Shown piece by piece: positions 1 to 6,516 of a DNA stretch of 7,733 nt. This DNA is from Prosthecobacter sp. (lineage in GTDB: Bacteria > Verrucomicrobiota > Verrucomicrobiia > Verrucomicrobiales > Verrucomicrobiaceae). Within the stretch, counting starts at the first letter, position 1; each line of letters begins with the position of its first letter. The position numbers and the translations under genes are program-made. Where the stretch lies: assembly GCA_025869455.1 (NCBI GenBank), contig JAOZVT010000665.1, forward strand, positions 1 through 7,733. Direction: 5' to 3'. The notes under the pieces were generated by a model. It made no database searches, was not told the origin of the DNA, and saw nothing but the letters and a program-made list of their open reading frames with translations.

Positions 1-43
1 CCTTCTCTTTCTTGTCTGCTGCGCTGGTGCTGATATCGGCCAT
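1..43 (-). CDS. N-terminal fragment of a leftward gene, cut by window edge
   Basis: Read on the minus strand from an ATG at 43-41, the frame stays open to the window edge and gives MADISTSAADKKEK, a polar, lysine-rich start such as cytoplasmic proteins often have. The fragment is divergent from the AraC-family gene, with 99 bp between the two starts, a usual arrangement for a regulator and its target. No Shine-Dalgarno sequence precedes the ATG, but none of the other genes here has one. The product cannot be identified from 14 codons, and chance openness over so short a stretch cannot be excluded. Confidence 0.4.
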   Translation of the reverse strand, partial: MADISTSAADKKEK

Positions 44-142
44 AATGTTCGTTAGGTTGGTTAAAGGGCCAATATGTTAGACATTCACAGGCTTGCCATC
101 CATACCACCATTGGCTAGATTTGTGTCGAATTTCGCAATCTC

Positions 143-967
143 ATGCCCTCAGAAAACACCGTTCTCAGCCTTGTCCCAGCCGGTGCAGCCCATCGTGTCG
201 TGGGAAATCGCGCCGTCGCACTGCCAGGCGTGACGGTGGATATTCTAACCACGCGCAAGATCGAATTGGAGCAATGGGAACTGCGGCGTTTTCACGATCC
301 TTACTGGCGGCTCTACTGGCCCCTCATTGCGGGCGGCATCATTGAAATTGATGGCAAAGAGACCGCTCTTACCCCCGGCAGTGTTTACCTCATTCCACCC
401 CACACGACCTTCAGCACACGCACACGGCAGCCCTTCGCCAAATGGTATGCGCATTTCAATCTCGGCCCCTTGGCAGACCGCGCCGCGCCCGGCATCTATA
501 AGTTCCCCATCACCCCAGACATGCGCCGCCACATGCAGAAGCTGGCGCATCCGGCCAGTGACAAAACCCGCTTTGCCTGGCATTCCATCCTCTGGGTGAT
601 CGAGGCCGTCCAATGCCTGCCCGCCAGTGTCTGGGAGCAGCAGCGTTTAGACTCCCGCGTGCTTACAGCCATGGAGTTCATGAACACCCACTTGAGCCTC
701 AAACTCACCGCCGAACAGATCGCCAAATACGCCGGATTGAGTGTGCGAAATCTGAACCATCTCTTTCAGCAGGAATTGCAGCAGGCACCCATGCGCGTTT
801 TGTTAGACTATCGGCTGGATGAAGCCTGCCGCCTGCTTCGCCATGGAGATACCAGCATTGATGAAATCGCCGAACAATGCGGCCTCATCAATCGCCACTA
901 CCTCAGTCGCATGATGCGCCAATACCGCAACACCTCCCCGGCTGCGTACCGCAACGAGATGCTCTGA
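143..967 (+). CDS. AraC-family transcriptional regulator with N-terminal cupin-like domain
   Basis: A 274-aa cytoplasmic DNA-binding regulator, a typical AraC/XylS length. Residues about 28-108 look like the cupin-type ligand-binding fold of sugar-responsive AraC proteins (YWPLIAGGIIEIDGKE, then LTPGSVYLIPPHTTF). Residues about 170-272 are the two-helix-turn-helix domain: the first HTH is LTAEQIAKYAGLSVRNLNHLF (about 188-208), and the second is SIDEIAEQCGL followed by HYLSRMMRQY (about 238-261), ending in the family's usual 'SPAAYR'. The inducer is unknown; family knowledge suggests a sugar or sugar derivative. The ATG at 143 is chosen because the cupin domain starts soon after it. No ribosome-binding site is visible. 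The gene is divergent from the edge fragment, whose promoter it may control, and converges on the DUF1080 gene with only 41 bp between the stops. Confidence 0.93.
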   Translation: MPSENTVLSLVPAGAAHRVVGNRAVALPGVTVDILTTRKIELEQWELRRFHDPYWRLYWPLIAGGIIEIDGKETALTPGSVYLIPPHTTFSTRTRQPFAKWYAHFNLGPLADRAAPGIYKFPITPDMRRHMQKLAHPASDKTRFAWHSILWVIEAVQCLPASVWEQQRLDSRVLTAMEFMNTHLSLKLTAEQIAKYAGLSVRNLNHLFQQELQQAPMRVLLDYRLDEACRLLRHGDTSIDEIAEQCGLINRHYLSRMMRQYRNTSPAAYRNEML

Positions 968-1008
968 ACATCCGTCTTTTAAAGCCCCATCGGCCAAAAA
1001 TTCAGCCC

Positions 1009-1668
1009 CTACTTAGCAGCCACAGGCAGCGCCTTCATGCGTACATTTTTGATGGCAGCCATGGTATTATAAGTGGTTAGGGAAAGTGGTGCATACGCCT
1101 CGATCGGCCCGGACCGCAGACTTACCTTACGGTCCTTGATGTCCTGATCCACCACCTGCTTTTCATCCATCCAGGCGCTCAGATTTTCCGGCGTCACTCG
1201 CAGGCGAAAGCTGTACCACTTGTCATCTTCATAACGCTGGTAGCTCCCCGTCGCATTGTTAGCGGCATCCAGTCCGTCAATGCTGCTGATGCCCGTGACA
1301 CTCCCGCCCCAACCACCGCCAATCAAAGTCGCGCAAGTCTTCAGATCCCCCACGGGAAAGGTCAGCCCGCAGAAAAAATCCACCCCTTGCAGACGCTTGG
1401 CCTGGAAAGTGATCTCATAATTCGTCAGCGGCAGTTCCTCCACCTTCTTATAAACCACCCCGCTGAGGCTTTCCCCCTGATTGATAATGAGCTGGCCACC
1501 TTCCAGTGAAACATCTCCACTGCCCCCCATATCCACCGCTTCCCAGTCATCCAGGGATTTCCCATCGAATAAAACCCACTCGGTCTTCGGCTCACTATCT
1601 TTCACCGCCTCTTGGGCAGTAAGCGTCATCGCTGTTAAAAAAGTGAGGGCTGAGAGTAAGATTTTCAT
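1009..1668 (-). CDS. Secreted DUF1080 / 3-keto-disaccharide hydrolase-like protein
   Basis: A 219-aa exported protein. Residues 1-18 (MKILLSALTFLTAMTLTA) form a signal peptide with probable cleavage before Gln19. The mature part shows the hallmark start of the DUF1080 family (PF06439), EWVLFDGKSLDDW at about 30-42, a Gly-rich GGGWGG at 117-122, and the W-Y-x-F-R-L-R-V core strand at 151-158. The fold is a concanavalin-like beta sandwich. Some family members act on 3-keto-glycosides, and most verrucomicrobial and planctomycete copies are uncharacterised, so the substrate here is inferred to be a carbohydrate only. An ATG 36 bp upstream (1704) is in frame, but it would put 12 polar residues before the signal peptide and overlap the divergent leader, so 1668 is preferred. 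The stop is TAG. It is transcribed divergently from the L,D-transpeptidase. Confidence 0.88.
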   Translation of the reverse strand: MKILLSALTFLTAMTLTAQEAVKDSEPKTEWVLFDGKSLDDWEAVDMGGSGDVSLEGGQLIINQGESLSGVVYKKVEELPLTNYEITFQAKRLQGVDFFCGLTFPVGDLKTCATLIGGGWGGSVTGISSIDGLDAANNATGSYQRYEDDKWYSFRLRVTPENLSAWMDEKQVVDQDIKDRKVSLRSGPIEAYAPLSLTTYNTMAAIKNVRMKALPVAAK

Positions 1669-1785
1669 AAAGAGGGGTTGGGGGATGCTGTCATTAAACG
1701 CCACGATTCGTCAAGAGTACCGACAATTTCTCCTCAAGAAAATCGGTGGAGACATGGCGGGAGCGTGCTACGCATTCTTCCCAGC
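1669..1785. promoter_or_regulatory. Divergent intergenic region (promoters expected)
   Basis: This 117-bp gap separates the starts of the leftward DUF1080 gene and the rightward L,D-transpeptidase gene, so promoters for both must lie here or inside a neighbour. On the minus strand TTGACG near 1709-1714 resembles a -35 box, but no -10 box lies at a normal distance. No convincing sigma-70 promoter or operator could be named. Confidence 0.35.
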
Positions 1786-2409
1786 ATGAAAGCCAACTTC
1801 ACCCGCCGTCTTCTCCAAACCATCGCCCTTGTCGCGGTTGCTTCTGCCATGAGCAGTTGCGCCACCAAAAAACCACGTGGTAATTTCTCCACCAGCTTTG
1901 ACCCACCAGCCAAAGCTGTGACCAACCCCTCCGCCGTGAAGGTGAAGCTCAGCACGGGCGCACAGCGCGTCTATGTCATGCAGGGGAATGAAGTCCTCCT
2001 GGCCACCCCTTGTGCCGTCGGTACCGCCAGCACACCGACCCCACTTGGCACCTACACCATTTACAGCAAGCAGGCCACCCGCCGCCGCCAAAGCCAGCCG
2101 GGAGCAGGTTACCCCATGTCTTTCTGGATGGAGTTCAAGTCCGCCTACGGCATGCACTGGGGCTGGGTCAAACCCTACCCTTGCACCCACGGCTGCGTCC
2201 GTCTGCCGATCAAGTCCGCTCAGAAAATCTTCGCCATGGTTCCTACTGGCACCCCTCTGATCATCGCCACCAGCCATCCTGAAGATGCCACCATTGGTAA
2301 GACTCTCCCAGTGCTAGATGACTCTGCCCTAGCGGATCCTCCGATGAGCTACATGCTCAGTGCCCAGGTGTTTGAAGACGCCAAAAAAGGCAAAATCTAC
2401 ACCTACTAA
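1786..2409 (+). CDS. L,D-transpeptidase (YkuD domain) lipoprotein
   Basis: A 207-aa envelope enzyme that would cross-link peptidoglycan through 3-3 bonds or attach proteins to it. Residues 1-25 are a lipoprotein signal (basic MKANFTRR, hydrophobic core, then AMSSC), with lipidation predicted at Cys25; Met at -3 is a slightly atypical lipobox. The YkuD domain covers about 51-161: VKVKLSTGAQRVYVMQG, PTPLGTYTIYSK, then the active site with His124 (GMHWG), His135 and nucleophile Cys137 in THGCVRL. The His124-to-THGC spacing is shorter than the usual 14-17 residues, and an extra Cys133 sits just before the motif. A C-terminal tail of about 45 residues follows. The ATG at 1786 starts the signal peptide directly; an ATG at 1678 would add 36 residues in front of it and is rejected. 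The gene leads a rightward run with ispH 54 bp downstream. Confidence 0.92.
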   Translation: MKANFTRRLLQTIALVAVASAMSSCATKKPRGNFSTSFDPPAKAVTNPSAVKVKLSTGAQRVYVMQGNEVLLATPCAVGTASTPTPLGTYTIYSKQATRRRQSQPGAGYPMSFWMEFKSAYGMHWGWVKPYPCTHGCVRLPIKSAQKIFAMVPTGTPLIIATSHPEDATIGKTLPVLDDSALADPPMSYMLSAQVFEDAKKGKIYTY

Positions 2410-2463
2410 GGTCGTCCCACGCTCCATTCCCTCTCCCCAGTTTCCTCCGTCCCCACCGCCGCA

Positions 2464-3714
2464 ATGTCTGCTCCTGCTCCAGCCCCTACCTCACGTCGTG
2501 TCAACGTCCGCACCCCGGAAGTCATGGAACGCGTGCAGGCTGAAGTGGAAACACACTACCGCAGCACCCTGGTGGAGGCCATTCGGAAACAGGGCAGTCT
2601 GATCCAGATCGGCCATACCACGGTCCGTCTGGCCCGTGACTTTGGCTTCTGCTACGGCGTGGAGCGCGCCATTGACCTGGCCTACGCGGCGCGTCGTGTC
2701 TTTGCGGACCGACGCGTCTTCCTCCTGGGTGAGATCATTCACAACCCAGAGGTCAATCGCCAACTTACCGAGATGGGGATCGTCAGCATCCCCGTCAGCG
2801 AACATGAGGAGGAACTGGCCAAACTGAACAGTGATGACGTGGTCATCGTCCCCGCCTTCGGGGCCGAAACCAAGCTCATGAAAATCATTTCTGAGCGCGG
2901 CTGCATGGTCGTGGACACCACCTGTGGCGATGTCATGAGCGTGTGGAAACGCGTCCGCAACTACGCCAAAAACGGCTTCACCTCCATCATTCACGGCAAA
3001 GCCAGCCACGAAGAAACCCGCGCCACCTCCTCCCGTGCCCTGGGCGACCAAGGCAATGGCCATTACCTCGTCGTCCTCACCCTGGCCGATGTGGATTACG
3101 TCTGCGACTACATCCGCCATGGCGGTGATCGCGCCGAATTCCTGGACCGTTTCAAAGGTGCCAGTGCCCTTTCAGAAGGCTTTGACCCCGACCTTCACCT
3201 TCAGCGCATTGGCGTGGCCAATCAGACCACCATGCTGAAATCCGAGACGGAAGAAATCCAGCGCCGCCTTCAAAAAGCCATCGAAGATCGAGACGGCCCA
3301 GAAGCCACTGAACAAAACTTCCAAGTCTTCGACACCATCTGCGGAGCCACCCAGGAGCGCCAGGACTCCCTCTTCCTCCTCCTCCGCCAGCCGCTGGACG
3401 TCCTCCTGGTCGTCGGTGGCTACAACAGCTCCAACACCACCCACTTGGTGGAAATCGGTGAGCAGCAGCTCCCCACTTTCTTCATTCGCACCGCCGAATG
3501 CCTCACCTCACTGGAGCAGATCGTCCACTTTGACCTGCATCTAAAGGCTGAGAAAACCAGCTATTCCAACAAGCTGGCCGAAGACGGCCCCGCCATCATT
3601 GGCATCACCGCTGGGGCTTCCTGCCCAAACAATCTCATTGAAGACACCCTCCTGCGTGTTTTCCAACTCCGTGGCATCAGTGCCGATCAGGTAAGAGCCG
3701 TCGTTGGCGTCTAA
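2464..3714 (+). CDS. ispH: 4-hydroxy-3-methylbut-2-enyl diphosphate reductase (IspH/LytB)
   Basis: Last enzyme of the MEP isoprenoid pathway: it reduces HMBPP to IPP and DMAPP with a [4Fe-4S] cluster in the cytoplasm. The three cluster cysteines are visible: Cys63 (GFCYGVERAI), Cys154 (DTTCGDV) and Cys293 (DTICGATQERQ). Substrate-binding residues are present too: His93 (GEIIHNPEVN), His177 and the Glu pair in HGKASHEET (177-185), the Thr pair in NQTT (253-256), Ser/Asn in GGYNSSNTTHL (318-328), and ITAGASCP (381-388). At 416 aa it is about 100 residues longer than the E. coli form and matches the long cyanobacterial/plastid type, including the HGKxxHEET motif and an N-terminal extension of about 55 residues. 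The start is the first ATG after the Ldt gene, which lies 54 bp upstream. No ribosome-binding site is seen. All key residues are intact, so an active enzyme is expected. Confidence 0.97.
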   Translation: MSAPAPAPTSRRVNVRTPEVMERVQAEVETHYRSTLVEAIRKQGSLIQIGHTTVRLARDFGFCYGVERAIDLAYAARRVFADRRVFLLGEIIHNPEVNRQLTEMGIVSIPVSEHEEELAKLNSDDVVIVPAFGAETKLMKIISERGCMVVDTTCGDVMSVWKRVRNYAKNGFTSIIHGKASHEETRATSSRALGDQGNGHYLVVLTLADVDYVCDYIRHGGDRAEFLDRFKGASALSEGFDPDLHLQRIGVANQTTMLKSETEEIQRRLQKAIEDRDGPEATEQNFQVFDTICGATQERQDSLFLLLRQPLDVLLVVGGYNSSNTTHLVEIGEQQLPTFFIRTAECLTSLEQIVHFDLHLKAEKTSYSNKLAEDGPAIIGITAGASCPNNLIEDTLLRVFQLRGISADQVRAVVGV

Positions 3715-3767
3715 ACCCAGCCTGCGTGAGTCAGCGCCGAGTCCAGGCCAAAAAACGCTGCATTTCC

Positions 3768-4244
3768 ATGCTGAAAAAGCGCCCTCAAAAGCGTTTCACC
3801 TCAGTCATGCCACGCCTGCTACTCACCTTCTGCCTCGCCGCCCTTCTCAGTTCCTGCTCCATCGGCTTCAATCGCGAATGGAAAGCGGCGCTCAAAAAAG
3901 GACCTCAGCCCGGAGTCGAAGGAGCCTGGGAAGGCACTTGGCAAAGTGACGTCAATGGCCATCACGGGCAGCTACGCAGCGTGGTGGATCCGGCCAAAAA
4001 TACCGAAGGTGACCACACCTTTCACTATCACGCCACCTGGGCAGGTTTCCTCACAGGCACCTTCCATACCGACCACCGCGTGAAGCCAGAGAAAGACCAC
4101 CTCCAGTTTCAGGGCCAACACACGATGCCCGACTGGGCAGGTGGCCTCTACACCTACAAAGGCACCATCAAAGGAGATGAATTCAGTGCCAGCTATGACT
4201 GCGCTCTGGATAACGGCACCTTCCAAATGACCCGTGTTAAGTAA
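3768..4244 (+). CDS. Small His-rich lipoprotein of unknown function
   Basis: A product of about 158 aa that I cannot assign to a named family. PRLLLTFCLAALLSSC gives a good lipoprotein signal with a lipobox LSSC at Cys30, so the protein should be anchored in the outer or inner membrane and face the periplasm. The mature part (about 50-158) is rich in Gly, aromatic residues and alternating patterns such as GAWEGTWQS and GGLYTYKGTIKGDEF, suggesting a small beta-barrel or beta-sandwich. Nine histidines fall between residues 65 and 118. The start is uncertain: ATG 3768 gives a basic n-region of about 16 residues, ATG 3807 a compact signal of 17 residues up to the Cys, and GTG 3726 is also in frame. 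It lies between ispH and the cyclase on the same strand, 53 bp after the ispH stop. The function is unknown. Confidence 0.75.
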   Translation: MLKKRPQKRFTSVMPRLLLTFCLAALLSSCSIGFNREWKAALKKGPQPGVEGAWEGTWQSDVNGHHGQLRSVVDPAKNTEGDHTFHYHATWAGFLTGTFHTDHRVKPEKDHLQFQGQHTMPDWAGGLYTYKGTIKGDEFSASYDCALDNGTFQMTRVK

Positions 4245-4387
4245 GGCTTCAAGAAAGCTTCAAACGGGCCGCCCAATCCATGCGGTCAAGGTCCAGTCCT
4301 GGGCCAAACGACAAGCGCCTGACAAAACGCGCAGCTTTCCGCTCGACTTGGGGTTACATCATCGCGCAAGATCATCAGCGCCGTCAC

Positions 4388-6325
4388 ATGAAGTTCCTCT
4401 CCAGTTTCCGCGCCAAGCTCATTTTGACGATCTTTCCTGTCGTCGCTGGAGTGACCACCGGGGCACTCATGCTGACCGAATGGAAATTCAGCGCCACCTA
4501 CCAACATCTTTTTGAAGAGCAGTTCGAAAGTCAAATCACGGCGGTCACCCTAGCCAAAGACCGCCGTTTTAATGCCCTGTCCAGCGTGCTCGAAAGCATG
4601 GCCAAAAAGCCAGAACTCATCGCCGCCATGCAGAGGGGCGACTATGGCAAAGCCAACAAGGATCTGCGCCCCGCCCTGGAAGCCCTAGCGCAGGAACGCC
4701 TGCAAAGTGAGTTCAGCAATCTAGGCCGTTCATTCAATTCCGCCCGCAAAGAAGAGCGGGGTCGAGTAACGCATGAACCACCGCCAAACGAACCTCCACC
4801 GGACGACCAGCCCCCACCACCTCCACGTGATTCGCAACGGCTTGGCAATGGAGGCCTCTCCGCCCCCTTCATTACCCTCATCAATGCCGAGGGCAAATTC
4901 GTGCTCAGTCAACGCACCCACACAGGCGATGCCCTAGACACCTTTTCCACCCAGGAAGGAGACACCCCTCTCATCCGGCGGCGCTCCGAAAAAATGCCCT
5001 GGCTCGGTGATCGTAAATTTTCAGAAACCCTCAAACAGCAGGAGGTCGGTTACCTCATCGTCGAAGCCGGAGAAAAGAAGGGAGAGCAGGTCCGCGAAGT
5101 CTTCATCACCCCCGTGCGTGATCCAGAAAAAGGCACCTTCCTAGGAGCTTTCGTCTTCGGTCTCCCCCTCCCTGCAATTGCTGACCGCATGCTCTACGAA
5201 CAGACGAAGCGCAGCAACAACGGAGAAATCATGGGCGGCATCTATGTCGAAGGCCAGCTCGTCTCCACCACCGTTCCCAAAGATCAAAAACAGCTCGTCG
5301 AACAAGCCCTAGCAGCCAGCCTCACCAGCACCCATAAGAGTAACCAAGAGATCTTGCTGCACATCTCCGGCAGTCAGCATCGCCTCATCTACCGTGTGCT
5401 CAATCCCGGCAGCCCATTCCCCCAGGCCGTGCAGGTCAATCTCTACTCCCTAGAGGCCATGCACCATGAAATCACTGATCTCAGACGCAGCGCCATCAGC
5501 CTCGGCATCGCAGCCCTACTCGTCGCCTTCATCCTCGTCATGTTCATCTCGCGCGGCCTCTCCGGCCCCATCAGCAAGCTCGTCAATGCCACGCAGGAGA
5601 TCGAACGCGGGAACTATGACATCCGCGTGCCAGTCTCCCGCAACGAAGTCGGCCGCCTAGCCCAAGCCTTCAACGAAATGGCGGCGGGCCTCGCCCTTCA
5701 GGAAAAATACCGCAGCATCCTCAATGCCGTCGCTGACCGCACCGTCGCCGAACGCCTCATCGAAAATCGTGAAGCTCTCGGGGGTGAATTAAGAGACGTC
5801 GCCATGCTCTTCTGTGACATCCGCGGCTTCACCGCCCTCACCGAAAAGATGCCCCCGCATGAAGTCATCGAACTTCTGAATGAGCACATGACCACGCTCA
5901 CCCAGATTGCCTATGACCACGGCGGCATTGTGGACAAATTTGTCGGAGACCTCATCATGGTCCTCTTTGGCGCCCCCATCACCACTGGAAATGATGCCCA
6001 GCGTGCCGTCGAATGTGCACAAGCCATGTTGCGTGCCCGTCGGGAACAAAATAACACCAGTCGTCACCCTCTGGAGATTGGCATCGGCATCGCCACGGGC
6101 AGTGTCGTTGCAGGCTGCATGGGCTCAGATCAACGCCTCAGTTACACCGTGATAGGCCACCGCGTAAACTTGGCCTCGCGGCTCTGCAGCATTGCACAGG
6201 CAGGAGAAATTGTGATGGATGCCGAAACCGTCCAAGCCTTGCCTGACAACATCCGAACCACCCCCCTTCCAGCCATGCAACTGAAAGGCATCTCAGAACC
6301 CGTGGAGGTTTATCGCATCGGTTGA
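4388..6325 (+). CDS. Membrane-bound class III adenylate cyclase with periplasmic sensor and HAMP
   Basis: A 645-aa protein predicted to make cAMP from ATP in response to a periplasmic signal. Residues 8-30 are a first transmembrane helix. About 31-367 form the external region: a helical part, a Pro-rich stretch at 131-146, and then a Cache-like segment (APFITLINAEGKFV, later GTFLGAFVFGLPLP). TM2 is about 368-388 and a HAMP domain follows (about 389-442, NYDIRVPVSRNEVGRLAQAF). The cyclase domain is about 467-645 with all catalytic positions visible: metal-binding Asp477 (FCDIRGFT) and Asp521 (KFVGDLIM), adenine-specifying Lys517 and Thr587 (SYTVIG), and transition-state Asn594 and Arg598 (VNLASRL). 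Lys and Thr indicate ATP rather than GTP. ATG 4388 is chosen because it begins just before TM1; ATG 4280 would add 36 polar residues. It probably works as a dimer. A stem-loop overlaps its stop codon. Confidence 0.93.
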   Translation: MKFLSSFRAKLILTIFPVVAGVTTGALMLTEWKFSATYQHLFEEQFESQITAVTLAKDRRFNALSSVLESMAKKPELIAAMQRGDYGKANKDLRPALEALAQERLQSEFSNLGRSFNSARKEERGRVTHEPPPNEPPPDDQPPPPPRDSQRLGNGGLSAPFITLINAEGKFVLSQRTHTGDALDTFSTQEGDTPLIRRRSEKMPWLGDRKFSETLKQQEVGYLIVEAGEKKGEQVREVFITPVRDPEKGTFLGAFVFGLPLPAIADRMLYEQTKRSNNGEIMGGIYVEGQLVSTTVPKDQKQLVEQALAASLTSTHKSNQEILLHISGSQHRLIYRVLNPGSPFPQAVQVNLYSLEAMHHEITDLRRSAISLGIAALLVAFILVMFISRGLSGPISKLVNATQEIERGNYDIRVPVSRNEVGRLAQAFNEMAAGLALQEKYRSILNAVADRTVAERLIENREALGGELRDVAMLFCDIRGFTALTEKMPPHEVIELLNEHMTTLTQIAYDHGGIVDKFVGDLIMVLFGAPITTGNDAQRAVECAQAMLRARREQNNTSRHPLEIGIGIATGSVVAGCMGSDQRLSYTVIGHRVNLASRLCSIAQAGEIVMDAETVQALPDNIRTTPLPAMQLKGISEPVEVYRIG

Positions 6326-6338
6326 CGCACCTCCACGG
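6300..6338 (+). terminator. Strong stem-loop over the cyclase stop codon, possible 3' end
   Basis: CCGTGGAGGT (6300-6309) and ACCTCCACGG (6329-6338) are perfect reverse complements, making a 10-bp GC-rich stem with a 19-nt loop that contains the TGA stop of the cyclase gene. A second hairpin, CGGTTA (6339-6344) with TAACCG (6353-6358), follows at once. Neither is followed by a T-run, so a classical intrinsic terminator is not shown. The pair may instead mark the mRNA 3' end or block exonucleases. The stem would form in transcripts from either strand. Confidence 0.4.
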
Positions 6339-6356
6339 CGGTTAGGCTAAATTAAC

Positions 6357-6514
6357 CGGAATTCCGCGATTCAGCGCGAGACAGCGGCAAAAAAGCCTGA
6401 GACTCAGACGGTTCGGAGACTGCGGGACTGTATTTAAAATACTGGACCGACAGGCACCGAGCCGTATGAGGCCAGGATTTGCAGTCGATGGCCGCGATCA
6501 ATCGTGAAGTTCCG
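6357..6514 (+). ncRNA. Candidate rod-shaped structured RNA in the convergent gap
   Basis: The ends of this 158-nt stretch pair: CGGAATTCCGCGATT (6357-6371) with AATCGTGAAGTTCCG (6500-6514), 14 of 15 pairs including two G-U wobbles, continued by A6373-T6498 and CGCG 6375-6378 with CGCG 6493-6496. In the middle, 6403-6416 pairs with 6457-6470 (13 of 14, one G-A mismatch). Inside that, CGG 6423-6425 pairs with CCG 6447-6449, followed by tandem G-A mismatches and the GTATTT/AAATAC hairpin (6430-6442). The result is a rod with one large central bubble (about 6379-6402 and 6471-6492), an outline and size like 6S RNA, though I recognise no 6S sequence. The strand is not determined; plus is guessed because TTGACG at 6322-6327 could be a -35 box. 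It could also be the 3' untranslated part of either flanking gene. Confidence 0.3.
6389..6409 (-). terminator. Possible intrinsic terminator of the HTH-receiver gene
   Basis: On the minus strand GTCTGA, loop GTC, TCAGGC forms a 6-bp stem with one G-U wobble (6409-6395) and is followed directly by six T residues (6394-6389). This is the order expected of a rho-independent terminator, 108 bp beyond the stop codon of the leftward HTH-receiver gene. The stem is short, so the call is moderate. It competes with the long-range rod pairing proposed for the same region. Confidence 0.45.
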
Positions 6515-6516
6515 TA

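Noticed and set aside
38..80. Approximate direct repeat GGCCATAATGTT... and GGCCAATATGTTAG as an AraC operator
   Set aside because: The match is short and needs gaps, so it cannot be separated from chance.
1678..1785. In-frame upstream ATG for the L,D-transpeptidase gene (36 extra residues)
   Set aside because: It would place a long polar segment in front of a clear lipoprotein signal peptide and run close to the divergent DUF1080 start; ATG 1786 begins the signal directly.
2491..3120. Long open frame on the minus strand opposite ispH (about 209 codons)
   Set aside because: It lies wholly antisense to a gene with every catalytic residue conserved, and its Gly/Asp/His-rich translation looks like a codon-bias shadow.
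4280..4387. In-frame upstream ATG for the cyclase (36 extra residues)
   Set aside because: The added residues are basic and polar and precede the first membrane helix without a recognisable domain; ATG 4388 begins MKFLSSFRAK just before the helix.
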